Source of the DNA: DAOMNN01 sp050486545
GTDB lineage: Bacteria > Pseudomonadota > Gammaproteobacteria > Burkholderiales > Rhodocyclaceae
Reading direction: 5' to 3'
Assembly (NCBI GenBank): GCA_050486545.1
Contig: JBJHDM010000019.1
Location: 1-50,730 of the forward strand
DNA: 50,730 nucleotides
Shown here: one piece after another, positions 41,329-49,979 of the stretch
How positions within the stretch are numbered: position 1 is the stretch's first letter
Layout of the letters: every line of letters begins with the position of its first letter
Translations under genes and position numbers: made by a program
Notes under the pieces: model-generated
The model's database searches: none
The model's input: only the letters and a program-made list of their open reading frames with translations
Told to the model about the DNA's origin: nothing

Positions 41329-42282
41329 ATGCACGCGACCATCCCCCTGCTCCAGCACACCGAATTCCCCCGCGTCCGCCGCAAGTCCCTTGAAACCCTT
41401 CAGGTCAATCTCGGCTACCGCTGCAACCAGACCTGTGTGCATTGCCATGTCAATGCCGGACCGAATCGCACCGAAGCGATGGAAGAGGCGACGCTGGCAT
41501 TGATTCCGAAGGTACTCGCCACGCGGTCGATCGGGACGCTGGATCTCACGGGCGGAGCGCCGGAACTGCACGCGGGATTCCGCGACCTTGTCCGCAAGAC
41601 GCGTGAGCTGCACGTTCACGTCATCGATCGCTGCAACCTGACGGTAATGTTCGAACCCGGCCAGGAAGGGCTCGCCGAATTCCTCACGGCCCACCAGGTC
41701 GAGGTCGTCGCTTCCCTGCCGTGCTATTCCGCCGCCAACGTCGACAAGCAGCGCGGTGACGGGGTCTTCGACAAGAGCATCGCCGCGCTCCGGACGCTGA
41801 ACGCCCTCGGCTACGGGCACGAAGGCAGCGGCCTGGTGCTGAATCTCGTCTACAACCCGCTCGGCCCAGCGCTGCCGCCGCCGCAGCAGGCATTGGAGGC
41901 CGACTACAAGCGCGAACTGTTCGAGCATTTCGGCATCGTCTTCAACCACCTGCTCGCGCTCGCCAACATGCCCATCCAGCGCTTCGGCAGCATGCTGATC
42001 TCAAAGGGACAGTTCAACGACTACATGCGTCTGCTCAAGGAGAACCATGCCGTGGGCAATCTCGATGGCGTGATGTGCCGCAGCCTCGTGAGCGTCGACT
42101 GGCAGGGATTTCTGTACGACTGCGACTTCAACCAGCAGTTGGGCCTGGCCCTGCCGGGGCCGAGCCGGCCGCACCTGCGGGATCTGCTGCAAGACGATCT
42201 TTTCAACCGCTCGATCCGCGTCGCCGACCACTGTTACGGTTGTACGGCCGGACAGGGCAGCAGTTGCGGCGGTGCGCTGTAG
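41329..42282 (+). CDS. arsS: ArsS, arsenosugar biosynthesis radical SAM protein
   Basis: A 317-residue radical SAM enzyme. The [4Fe-4S] motif C-x3-C-x2-C is at Cys32, Cys36 and Cys39 (YRCNQTCVHCHVNAGP), followed by LDLTGGAPELH for SAM. The C-terminal region has further cysteines (VMCRSLVSVDW, DCDFNQQLG, HCYGCTAGQGSSCGG), probably for auxiliary clusters, as in the DUF3641/ArsS family. ArsS adds a 5'-deoxyadenosyl group to methylated arsenic, giving the precursor of arsenosugars. The methyltransferase ArsM that normally supplies its substrate is not in the window. The following genes encode a reductase fusion and two arsenosugar-family glycosyltransferases. Confidence 0.93.
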   Translation: MHATIPLLQHTEFPRVRRKSLETLQVNLGYRCNQTCVHCHVNAGPNRTEAMEEATLALIPKVLATRSIGTLDLTGGAPELHAGFRDLVRKTRELHVHVIDRCNLTVMFEPGQEGLAEFLTAHQVEVVASLPCYSAANVDKQRGDGVFDKSIAALRTLNALGYGHEGSGLVLNLVYNPLGPALPPPQQALEADYKRELFEHFGIVFNHLLALANMPIQRFGSMLISKGQFNDYMRLLKENHAVGNLDGVMCRSLVSVDWQGFLYDCDFNQQLGLALPGPSRPHLRDLLQDDLFNRSIRVADHCYGCTAGQGSSCGGAL

Positions 42283-42391
42283 GCAACAGCGAACACGCTC
42301 ACGGCAAGGTTGCCGGTCTCACGACGACGAAAGTAGAAGTGCCCGGTCGCGTCCTCGCGACCGTCCCCGGATCCATCGCGAGACAAGAATC

Positions 42392-44542
42392 ATGAAAAGA
42401 ACGCTGTTGCTGGTCCTCGTCGCCGCACTCGTGGTCGCCTTCTTCGTCTTCGATCTCGACCGTCATCTGACGCTCGAGGCCCTCAAGGAGAGTCAGGCGC
42501 GCTTCGACGCCTGGCGCAGCGAAGCCCCGTGGCGGGTGACTGCCGGATTCTTCGTTCTCTACGTGGCCGTGACCGCCTTGTCGCTACCGGGCGCGGCGAT
42601 CATGACGCTGGCGGCCGGCGCGCTGTTCGGGCTGGTTACCGGGACGATCCTGGTCTCGTTCGCATCGACGATCGGCGCCACGTTGGCCTTCCTGGTGTCG
42701 CGCTTACTGCTGCACGACTGGGTGCAGGCGCGATTCGGCGACCGGCTCGGGGCGATCAACCGGGGCATGGCACGCGACGGCGCGTTCTATCTGTTCACGC
42801 TGCGCCTGGTGCCGGTCTTTCCATTCTTCCTGATCAACCTGCTGATGGGTCTCACGCCGATGCGCGCATGGACCTTCTACTGGGTCAGCCAGGTCGGCAT
42901 GTTCGCCGGCACCATCGTGTATGTGAATGCCGGCACGCAACTGGGGGCCATCGACAGCCTCTCCGGCATCCTGTCGCCGGCCCTGCTCGGCTCGTTCGCG
43001 CTGCTCGGCGTGTTCCCGCTGATCGCCAAACGCATCGTCGAGATCGTGCGCAAGCGTCGCGTCTATGCGAGTTGGCGCCGGCCCGCGAAGTTCGACCGCA
43101 ACCTGATCGTGATCGGGGGCGGCGCGGCAGGGCTGGTGAGCGCGTACATCGCGGCGGCGGTGAAGGCGAAGGTCACGCTGGTCGAGGCCCACAAGATGGG
43201 CGGCGACTGCCTCAACACTGGCTGCGTACCAAGCAAGGCGCTGATCCGCAGCGCGAAACTGGCCCATCAGATCCGTCATGCGGACCGCTATGGCCTTGCG
43301 GCCGACGAGCCGCGTTTCAGCTTCCGCACGGTGATGGCACGGGTGCACGACAAGATCCGTGCGATCGAGCCGCATGACAGCGTCGAGCGCTATACCAAAC
43401 TCGGCGTCGAGGTGCTGCAAGGCTATGCGACGATCGTCGATCCATGGACGGTCGAGATCGCGATGAACGACGGCGGCACGCGCCGACTCACCACGCGCAA
43501 CATCGTGATCGCCGCGGGCGCACAACCCATCGTGCCACCGGTGCCCGGCATCGAGGAGGTCGGCTACGTGACCAGCGACACGATGTGGGACGCGTTCGCG
43601 AAGCTCGACACGCCGCCGGCACGGCTGGTCGTGCTCGGCGGCGGACCGATCGGCTGCGAGCTGGCGCACGCCATGGCACGGCTCGACTCGGGCGTCGTGC
43701 AGATCCAGCGCGGCCCGCGCATCCTGCCGCGCGAGGACGCCGAGGTATCCGAACTCGCACGCGCCGCGCTGGAGGCGGACGGGGTGCAGGTACTCACCGA
43801 TCACAAGCTGCTGCGCTTCGAGCGCGACGGAGAACGCCGCATCGCCATCGTCGAGCATGCCGGCACCGAGCGCCGCATCGAGTTCGACGCGCTGCTCGTC
43901 GCGGTCGGCCGCAGCGCGAGGCTCGCCGGCTATGGCCTCGAAGCGCTCGGTATTCCGACCGATCGCACCGTGATCACCAACGAGTACCTCGAGACGCTCT
44001 ACCCGAACATCTTCGCCGCCGGCGACGTCGCCGGACCCTACCAGTTCACCCACACCGCCGCCCACATGGCCTGGTATGCCTCGGTCAATGCGCTGTTCGG
44101 CGATCTGCGCAAGTTCCGCGTCGACTGGTCCACGGTTCCCTGGACCACCTTCATCGACCCGGAGGTCGCCCGCGTCGGCCTGAACGAGCAGGAAGCCCGC
44201 GAACGCGGCATCGCCTACGAAGTGACGAAGTACGGCCTCGACGATCTGGACCGCGCGATCGCCGACAGCGCCGACCACGGCTTCGTCAAGGTGCTGACCG
44301 TGCCGGGCAAGGATCGCATCCTCGGCATGACCATCGTGGGCGAGCACGCCGGCGACCTGCTCGCCGAATACGTGCTCGCGATGAAGCACGGCCTCGGGCT
44401 GAACAAGATCCTCGGCACCATCCACACCTATCCGACGCTGTCCGAGGCCAACAAATACGCCGCGGGCGAATGGAAACGCGCGCATGCGCCGCAGCGTCTG
44501 CTCGAATGGGTGGGGCGTTACCACGCCTGGAAGCTCGGCTGA
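42392..44542 (+). CDS. TVP38/TMEM64 membrane domain fused to a pyridine nucleotide-disulfide oxidoreductase
   Basis: A 716-residue fusion. Residues 1-225 are a TVP38/DedA-like membrane domain (GAAIMTLAAGALFGLVTGT, LRLVPVFPFFLINLLMGLT) with about five hydrophobic segments. Residues 235-716 are a complete class I FAD/NAD(P) reductase: FAD motif IGGGAAGLVSAYIAA, the redox disulfide Cys273-Cys278 (GGDCLNTGCVPSK), NAD(P) motif VLGGGPIGCELA, FAAGDVAGPYQF, and the C-terminal HTYPTLSEAN dimer-interface histidine region. It is mercuric-reductase-like but has no N-terminal heavy-metal domain and no C-terminal vicinal cysteines, so mercury reduction is unlikely. Context suggests a role with organoarsenicals; the substrate is unknown. 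Confidence 0.9.
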   Translation: MKRTLLLVLVAALVVAFFVFDLDRHLTLEALKESQARFDAWRSEAPWRVTAGFFVLYVAVTALSLPGAAIMTLAAGALFGLVTGTILVSFASTIGATLAFLVSRLLLHDWVQARFGDRLGAINRGMARDGAFYLFTLRLVPVFPFFLINLLMGLTPMRAWTFYWVSQVGMFAGTIVYVNAGTQLGAIDSLSGILSPALLGSFALLGVFPLIAKRIVEIVRKRRVYASWRRPAKFDRNLIVIGGGAAGLVSAYIAAAVKAKVTLVEAHKMGGDCLNTGCVPSKALIRSAKLAHQIRHADRYGLAADEPRFSFRTVMARVHDKIRAIEPHDSVERYTKLGVEVLQGYATIVDPWTVEIAMNDGGTRRLTTRNIVIAAGAQPIVPPVPGIEEVGYVTSDTMWDAFAKLDTPPARLVVLGGGPIGCELAHAMARLDSGVVQIQRGPRILPREDAEVSELARAALEADGVQVLTDHKLLRFERDGERRIAIVEHAGTERRIEFDALLVAVGRSARLAGYGLEALGIPTDRTVITNEYLETLYPNIFAAGDVAGPYQFTHTAAHMAWYASVNALFGDLRKFRVDWSTVPWTTFIDPEVARVGLNEQEARERGIAYEVTKYGLDDLDRAIADSADHGFVKVLTVPGKDRILGMTIVGEHAGDLLAEYVLAMKHGLGLNKILGTIHTYPTLSEANKYAAGEWKRAHAPQRLLEWVGRYHAWKLG

Positions 44543-44546
44543 CGCC

Positions 44547-45221
44547 ATGAAGCTCACGATCGTCATCCCCGTGCTGAACGAAGCGGCCCGCCTCCCGGAG
44601 ACGCTGGCGCAGCTCGCGGGGATGCGCGCACGCGGCGTCGAAGTCATCGTCGTCGATGGTGGCAGCCGCGACGATAGCGTCGCGATCGCCCGCGCGGCCG
44701 GTGTCGAGACCGTCTGCACCGAACCCGGGCGCGCCCGCCAGATGAACGCCGGTGCGGCACGGGCCACGGAGGGCACGCTGCTGTTCCTGCACGCGGATAC
44801 GACGCTGCCGCCGCACGCCGATGCGATCGTACGCGAGGCGCTGGCAAGCGGTCGACACGTCTGGGGGCGTTTCGACGTCACGATCGAAGGACGCCCGTGG
44901 ATGCTGCGCGTGGTCGCGGAGGCAATGAACCTGCGCTCGCGCCTGACCGGCATCGCAACCGGCGACCAGGCGATGTTCATGACCCGCGCAGCATTCGACG
45001 CAGTCGAGGGCTTTCCAGAGCAGCCACTGATGGAAGACGTCGAGCTCTCGCGCCGGCTACGGACCCTTTCCACACCGGCCTGTGTCCGCCAGAAGGCGTG
45101 CACTTCGGGCCGGCGCTGGGAAGCACGCGGCATCTGGCGCACGATCGTGCTGATGTGGCGACTGCGTTGGGCCTACTGGCGCGGCACGCCGCCCGACGCA
45201 CTGGCCAGGCGCTATCGATGA
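44547..45221 (+). CDS. TIGR04283-type (arsenosugar-associated) family 2 glycosyltransferase
   Basis: A 224-residue GT-A glycosyltransferase. Motifs: IVIPVLNEAARLPETL at the start, VIVVDGGSRDDS, GRARQMNAGAARATEG, and the metal-binding LFLHADTTLPPHA, which is the hallmark of the TIGR04283 family annotated with arsenosugar biosynthesis. The later acidic motif GFPEQPLMEDVELSRRL is present. The gap to the reductase fusion is four bases, and the stop overlaps the next gene's ATG (ATGA), so all are one operon. Sugar donor and acceptor are not determinable from sequence. Confidence 0.9.
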   Translation: MKLTIVIPVLNEAARLPETLAQLAGMRARGVEVIVVDGGSRDDSVAIARAAGVETVCTEPGRARQMNAGAARATEGTLLFLHADTTLPPHADAIVREALASGRHVWGRFDVTIEGRPWMLRVVAEAMNLRSRLTGIATGDQAMFMTRAAFDAVEGFPEQPLMEDVELSRRLRTLSTPACVRQKACTSGRRWEARGIWRTIVLMWRLRWAYWRGTPPDALARRYR

Positions 45222-45853
45222 GAACAGTGCGTATCGCCATTCTCGCCAAGGCGCCCCTTCCAGGCTTCGCCAAGACGAGGTTGATTCCCGCGCTCGGCAT
45301 GGAAGGTGCCGCGGCGTTGGCGGCACGGATGCTGCGAACCACACTGGAGGCTGCCATCGATGCCGGAACCGGCCCAGTCGAACTATGCACGACACCGGCT
45401 TTCGATAACGGAGCTTGGGCCGATATCCAGCTTCCTGCCGACACGGAGGTCACTTCGCAGGGCCGTGGCGACCTCGGTCGGCGCATGGCGCGGATCGCCC
45501 GGCGCGCCCTTGCAAAAGGCGACGCACTGCTGCTAGTGGGAACCGACTGTGCCGAGATGAGCCCGACTCTCTTGCGTGATGCTGCTGCACTGCTCGACGT
45601 GACCGACACCATGCTCCATCCGACCCTGGACGGTGGATACGCCGTCATCGGTCTCAATCGCTATTCCCCCCGCCTGTTTCACGACATCCCGTGGAGTACC
45701 GGACGCGTCGCCGAACTGACCTTGGGACGGATCGCGGATCTGGGATGGACGGTCAGTATCGGGCGCATGCTGCACGACATCGACGAAGCTGAAGATCTGC
45801 ACCGGCTCGGGGCCGGGATCTACCCGGGGCTCCCGGCATGTCCGCAGACCTGA
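45218..45853 (+). CDS. TIGR04282-type (arsenosugar-associated) nucleotidyl/glycosyltransferase
   Basis: A 211-residue protein with a GT-A/nucleotidyltransferase-like fold. Family motifs: ILAKAPLPGFAKTRLIPALG at the N-terminus, LLVGTDCAEMSP (acidic metal site), TLDGGYAVIGL, and DIDEAEDLHRL near the end. The family is usually paired with TIGR04283 proteins, and the pair is annotated for arsenosugar biosynthesis, although many genomes carry it without known arsenosugars. It begins inside the stop codon of the preceding gene. It ends the arsS-containing operon. Confidence 0.9.
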   Translation: MRTVRIAILAKAPLPGFAKTRLIPALGMEGAAALAARMLRTTLEAAIDAGTGPVELCTTPAFDNGAWADIQLPADTEVTSQGRGDLGRRMARIARRALAKGDALLLVGTDCAEMSPTLLRDAAALLDVTDTMLHPTLDGGYAVIGLNRYSPRLFHDIPWSTGRVAELTLGRIADLGWTVSIGRMLHDIDEAEDLHRLGAGIYPGLPACPQT

Positions 45854-46021
45854 GCAGCTGTTCGGGACGTTGACTCGCACTGCGTTGGAACTTCAGTTTC
45901 ACAACCCATGCGTCAACGTCTCCGCGGCATATGCCGTTACATGGATTAACGAACCGATCTGCATGTCGAGCATCAAAGGTGGGAGAATTGCTCACGCCAC
46001 CATTTCACGGAGCCTATCGTC

Positions 46022-46672
46022 ATGAAAACGAGCATCCTGTCTGTTGCAGCAGCAGCCCTGATCGCAACGGGCTGCGCAACCAACCCCTATCAGGGCGAGC
46101 ACGCCAGAACGGCGACCGGCGCCACGATCGGCGCCGGCACGGGCGCGGTGCTCGGCGGTGTCGTGTCGAGCCGGGGCGACCGGACCAAGGGCGTGCTGAT
46201 CGGCGCTGCGGTCGGCGCGACGGTTGGCGGACTGATCGGCCGCCAGATGGACCAGCAGGAAGCGGAACTGCGCAGGCAGATGGAAGGCACCGGCGTCGAG
46301 GTGCAGCGCGAGGGTGACACGATTCGCCTGCAGGCACCGGAGAACATCACCTTCGACACCAACCGCGCCGACGTCAAGCCGCAGTTCCGGCCGGTGCTCG
46401 ACCAACTCGCGATGAGTGTCAATCAATACCCGGGCACCATCGTGCGCGTCGAAGGCCACACCGATTCCACCGGATCCGCCGCATACAACCAGACACTGTC
46501 TGAGAATCGCGCAACGTCCGTCGCTGGCTATCTGATCCAGCGCGGCGTCGAGAGCAACCGTATCGAGGCTGTCGGCTACGGCTTCACCCGTCCGATCGCC
46601 GACAACAGCACAGCTGCCGGCCGCGCGCAGAACCGGCGTGTCGAAGTGCTCATCATTCCGATCCAGCAGTGA
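46022..46672 (+). CDS. OmpA family outer-membrane lipoprotein
   Basis: A 216-residue lipoprotein. Signal peptide with lipobox ending at Cys18 (AALIATGC), then a glycine-zipper segment about residues 32-75 (GATIGAGTGAVLGGVVSSRG, AAVGATVGGLIG), then an OmpA C-terminal peptidoglycan-binding domain about 105-213 with NITFDTNRADVKP, VEGHTDSTGS and the NQTLSENRA and RAQNRRVEV motifs. It should anchor the outer membrane to peptidoglycan. It resembles the YiaD/glycine-zipper group. Its 3' end overlaps the ArnT-like gene on the other strand by 20 bases. Confidence 0.92.
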   Translation: MKTSILSVAAAALIATGCATNPYQGEHARTATGATIGAGTGAVLGGVVSSRGDRTKGVLIGAAVGATVGGLIGRQMDQQEAELRRQMEGTGVEVQREGDTIRLQAPENITFDTNRADVKPQFRPVLDQLAMSVNQYPGTIVRVEGHTDSTGSAAYNQTLSENRATSVAGYLIQRGVESNRIEAVGYGFTRPIADNSTAAGRAQNRRVEVLIIPIQQ

Positions 46673-48146
46673 CTGCACCCCCTCGGGGGATCAACCGCAA
46701 GACATGGATGAGAGGTTCTCCGGACCTCTCATCCTGGTGTTTGAGTATGTTCTTGATCTCGACCGTTTCAGGTAGCGCGTCGACAAGTGCGAACCCGCGC
46801 GACTCGACTGCCAGATAAACGGGGGACGCTCCAGAATCGAGTAGAGACTCCAACTCCCCGGGTTGGAGCCAGGGCCGGAAGGTACCGAGGTACATCTGCA
46901 GCGTCACCGAGGTGCCGGCATGGTGGAGGCGGTCGGGATCGATTCCCGCCGCAACGATCGCATCCGCTGCCTCACGGACCTGGGCGGCATGGTCGGTATT
47001 GTCGGCACGCTTGCCGAAGGGCACATGGTAGTTTACGTAGATGCCGGCCACGATCACTGCGCATAGCGTGCCCAAAGCGGCGTTGAAGCGGACGCGGCCG
47101 ATGCGCTGGGCGATTCTCGCCAGCTCCCGTCCGGCCAGGAGCGCGCAGGCGGGCCACAGCGGCAATAGCAGGTCGGCACGATGATGCGCGGCAAGCGAAA
47201 AGATGATCAGACCGGTCACGACCCACATCGTCAGGAACCGCTCGAAACGCCGCTCTGCCGGATCCCTCGCCGGCGACCGGAACACCCGCCACAAGCCGTA
47301 GAAGAAGAACAGGCTGAATGGAAGGAAGCGGACCAGCAGGAACAAGGTCGGCTTGGGCAGGTTCTCTCCGGGGAAACTGTCCTTGCGCGCACCGGTCGCC
47401 TGACCGAGCAGCTCGTCGAAGAACATCTTGTCGATGAGATCGTATCCCTGCTCCAGCAAGGCGAGCACAAACCACGACAGCGTGACGAACAGGAAAAGCG
47501 CGATCCCGGTCCCATGGGAGCCACGCGGCGGAGGCGCCTGCGGATCTGTACGTCGCTCCCAGAACCACGCGAGCAAGCCGGCCGCGGCGAGGATCAACCC
47601 GAGCGGCCCCTTGGTCAGTGTCGCTGCCGCACCCGCGAGCCAGAACAGCGTCCACCCCTTGCCCGTCTCCCATGCACGCAGCGCGGCCAACGCCCCCACC
47701 GTAATCGCCAGTGCGAAGATCGGATCGGATCGGACCAGGGCGACGTGCTTCGACACCATCGGCGCGAGCACCACACACAACGCGGCCAGGCCACCCGCCA
47801 GAACCCCGAAGCGCCGCCGTCCCTCGAAGAAGACCACCAGCGAGAGCGCCAGGATGGCGAAGAAGGATGGCAGGATCATCGCCAGTCGATCGACCCCGAG
47901 CACTGCCGCGAATGGTGCGATCAGCCACGTATGCAAGGGCGGCTTGGACAGAATGCGGCCCTGGATATCGTGCTGCGCCAACCAGCTTCCCTGCCACATC
48001 ATGTCCATGACGTAGCCGACGTTGCGGTGCTGCGCCCAGCCTTCCAGGTCCATCGGACCCGTCGCCCGGATCAGGAAGACCACAACGCACAGGCCGATGA
48101 CCAGGAGCAGCCAGAGGCCGGTGGAGGTGTCGTTTCTAGTGTCCAT
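46653..48146 (-). CDS. ArnT-like GT-C family glycosyltransferase
   Basis: A polytopic membrane protein of about 497 residues from the ATG at 48146 (MDTRNDTSTGLW). After the first membrane helix comes a periplasmic loop with GPMDLEGWAQHRN and RILSKPPLHTWL, the acidic and K-P-P motifs of the ArnT/PMT (GT-C) family, followed by around ten hydrophobic segments and a soluble C-terminal domain. These enzymes transfer sugars from undecaprenyl-phosphate carriers to lipid A or proteins; the exact substrate is unknown. It overlaps the TVP38 gene's end by 11 bases and the OmpA gene's end (opposite strand) by 20. Confidence 0.86.
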   Translation of the reverse strand: MDTRNDTSTGLWLLLVIGLCVVVFLIRATGPMDLEGWAQHRNVGYVMDMMWQGSWLAQHDIQGRILSKPPLHTWLIAPFAAVLGVDRLAMILPSFFAILALSLVVFFEGRRRFGVLAGGLAALCVVLAPMVSKHVALVRSDPIFALAITVGALAALRAWETGKGWTLFWLAGAAATLTKGPLGLILAAAGLLAWFWERRTDPQAPPPRGSHGTGIALFLFVTLSWFVLALLEQGYDLIDKMFFDELLGQATGARKDSFPGENLPKPTLFLLVRFLPFSLFFFYGLWRVFRSPARDPAERRFERFLTMWVVTGLIIFSLAAHHRADLLLPLWPACALLAGRELARIAQRIGRVRFNAALGTLCAVIVAGIYVNYHVPFGKRADNTDHAAQVREAADAIVAAGIDPDRLHHAGTSVTLQMYLGTFRPWLQPGELESLLDSGASPVYLAVESRGFALVDALPETVEIKNILKHQDERSGEPLIHVLRLIPRGGAVTAGSE

Positions 48147-48876
48147 TCGATTTTGTCGGTTGCGTCCCGCGTGCACCCAGTCGGTGCGAAGCCCAGCCCA
48201 GCAGGATCAGGATGGCGAGGCCGGCGACCCCGAGTTGAACCGCCCCTTCCCAGGTCACGTCGTCGGCAACCCCTGCCCCGATCAGCGTCGCGATGATGCC
48301 CTGCGGGAGAAAGCCGAGCAGCGTCCCCAGCAGGAAGGCCCGATTCCTGACCTTGCTCAGGGAAAGCCCGACGTTGATCAGCGCATTACTGATCGGTAGC
48401 ATCCGGACGAGCGCCACCGACCAGGCGGTAGGCTTCGTCCCGATGACCCGCTTCAAGGCGGGTTTGGTTCCGAAACGCTCGACGAGCCACGTCCGCCCCG
48501 CCCAGCGCGCGGTTCTGAACATCACGAACGATCCGATCAGGCTCCCGCATAGTGCAAGCGCCAGCCCCCCGAAGAAGTCGAAGGCGAAACCCGCCAGGAC
48601 ATAAAATGGCAGCCTCGGCATTCCGATCGCCATGAGCCCGGCCGTCAGTACGACGAAGAAGGCCGCGGCCCGGAGTCCTCCCCCGCTGATCATCGCTTCC
48701 CAGTCGTCCACCCGCTCGCCGACCGGAGTGAACTGCACGATCAGGAAAAGCACGACCCCGACGCCGAATAGAACAAGAAGCTTGAACGAACTCGCTCGTG
48801 CAGCCTCTTCCAGCGCGGGTTCGACCACAGAATTTTCCAGTTCGGGATCGGGATGTTCGTCTTGCCTGAAACTCAT
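48136..48876 (-). CDS. TVP38/TMEM64 family inner-membrane protein
   Basis: A 246-residue membrane protein of the DedA-related TVP38 family. After a short polar N-terminus (about 30 residues) come about five hydrophobic segments, with the family core RLPFYVLAGFAFDFFGGLALALCGSLIG and WSVALVRMLPISNALINVGLSL. DedA-related proteins are implicated in recycling undecaprenyl phosphate or lipid scrambling, so its place between two carrier-lipid-type glycosyltransferases fits. Chosen start is the ATG at 48876, five bases after the upstream gene. It is not a close copy of the fused TVP38 domain at 42392, by eye. Confidence 0.85.
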   Translation of the reverse strand: MSFRQDEHPDPELENSVVEPALEEAARASSFKLLVLFGVGVVLFLIVQFTPVGERVDDWEAMISGGGLRAAAFFVVLTAGLMAIGMPRLPFYVLAGFAFDFFGGLALALCGSLIGSFVMFRTARWAGRTWLVERFGTKPALKRVIGTKPTAWSVALVRMLPISNALINVGLSLSKVRNRAFLLGTLLGFLPQGIIATLIGAGVADDVTWEGAVQLGVAGLAILILLGWASHRLGARGTQPTKSNGH

Positions 48877-48881
48877 GCCAC

Positions 48882-49643
48882 TCAATTCCGCAGGCGGTCC
48901 GACGGAACCGCCCGCTTCAGATACCAACGCACCCCGAAACAGTCGCGGATGCCTCGCCACAGCCGGTTGCCAACCCCATACTTCGACAGGCCGCGCAAAC
49001 GCTCGCGATGGTTGACAGGATGCTCGCTGACGACATAGCCCTGACCTCGCAACAAGGTCGGCAGGAAGCGATGCATCCCATTGAACACGGGGATCTCCCG
49101 CAAAGCCTCACGCCGCACGACACGCACGCCGCACCCGCTGTCGGAGACCCGATCTCCCGTGACCCAGTCACGGAAAGCATTGGCGACACGGGAGGAAACC
49201 TTCCTGATCAGACTGTCCTGTCGGCGTTTGCGCACGCCGGTGACGCAATCGGCCCCCTCACGCACGGCCCGGGCGAGCATGTCGGGCAGGTCGCCCGGAT
49301 CGTTCTGCCCGTCGCCGTCCAGCGTGGCCACCCAGATCCCTCGGGCCGCACGGAATCCACTGGCCACCGCGGCGCTCTGCCCGCAGTTCAGCCGATGAAA
49401 GACCCCCCGCACGCCAGACAGATCGAGTTCCTCAATGACCTTCGCCGTTCCGTCGGTACTCGCATCGTCAATCAGAATGATCTCGTACCCGCCTTCGAAA
49501 TCATCGAGCGCAGCGACGATTTCCTCGGCCAAGGGAACGATGTTCTCGTGTTCGTTGTAGGCGGGGACAATCACCGAGAGCATCACCGATTCGGTGCAGT
49601 CCTCTTCGTTGCGGGAGGTCACGGCGGGGGTTGAAGTCGTCAT
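48882..49643 (-). CDS. DPM1-like family 2 glycosyltransferase
   Basis: A GT2 enzyme of about 253 residues. Motifs: LSVIVPAYNEHENI, IILIDDASTDGT, and ATLDGDGQNDPGDLP with the metal-binding DxD, then SDSGCGVRVVRREAL and the GLSKYGVGNRLWRG tail typical of dolichyl/undecaprenyl-phosphate sugar synthases. It would load a sugar onto a polyprenyl phosphate, the donor type used by the ArnT-like enzyme two genes downstream. Start is uncertain: ATGs at 49691, 49643 and 49583 are in frame. A TATAAT lies at 49707-49702 on this strand, too close to 49691 for that start to have a normal leader, so I use 49643. Confidence 0.86.
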   Translation of the reverse strand: MTTSTPAVTSRNEEDCTESVMLSVIVPAYNEHENIVPLAEEIVAALDDFEGGYEIILIDDASTDGTAKVIEELDLSGVRGVFHRLNCGQSAAVASGFRAARGIWVATLDGDGQNDPGDLPDMLARAVREGADCVTGVRKRRQDSLIRKVSSRVANAFRDWVTGDRVSDSGCGVRVVRREALREIPVFNGMHRFLPTLLRGQGYVVSEHPVNHRERLRGLSKYGVGNRLWRGIRDCFGVRWYLKRAVPSDRLRN

Positions 49644-49756
49644 TCGGTCGTCGAGTCGATTCGATACGGGGCAGATGCCCATCCCGTTCATGGAACCGTA
49701 TATTATAAGCGAAACCGCATCCAGTCCCCCGCCGGGAAGGCACCGGCAACGCGAAG

Positions 49757-49903
49757 GGTGGATTCGCGCCGAAGGCGCAATCCACCAAGGTGCTTTGACG
49801 TATGCCGGCTCCGAGCGCCGAATGGCGGCTTGCTTCGCGAAGCCGCCCTACGTGTTTTCGTACGCGATTTCCGTGCCAGCCGTCCAGATCGTGTCTAGAC
49901 GGC
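49757..49903. repeat. Three consecutive hairpins, REP/BIME-like intergenic repeat
   Basis: Three palindromes in tandem in noncoding DNA. (1) 49757-49786: GGTGGATT / AATCCACC with inner GCGCC-GAA-GGCGC. (2) 49824-49847: GGCGGCTT / AAGCCGCC around 8 bases, followed by CTACG. (3) 49879-49903: GCCGTC / GACGGC with inner AGA/TCT, followed by CCTACG. The recurring GGTGGATT and CCTACG words are the kind seen in dispersed REP-like families. Confidence 0.65.
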
Positions 49904-49979
49904 ATCGCTCCTACGGATTCCCTTTGCCCGCGCACCGCATCCGGCTACCCTGTCTCCACCCTTACCTATCATCTCAGCC

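Noticed and set aside
42392..44542. Calling the reductase fusion a mercuric reductase (merA)
   Set aside because: It has the shared redox CxxxxC motif but no N-terminal heavy-metal domain and no C-terminal vicinal cysteines, and no other mer genes are nearby.
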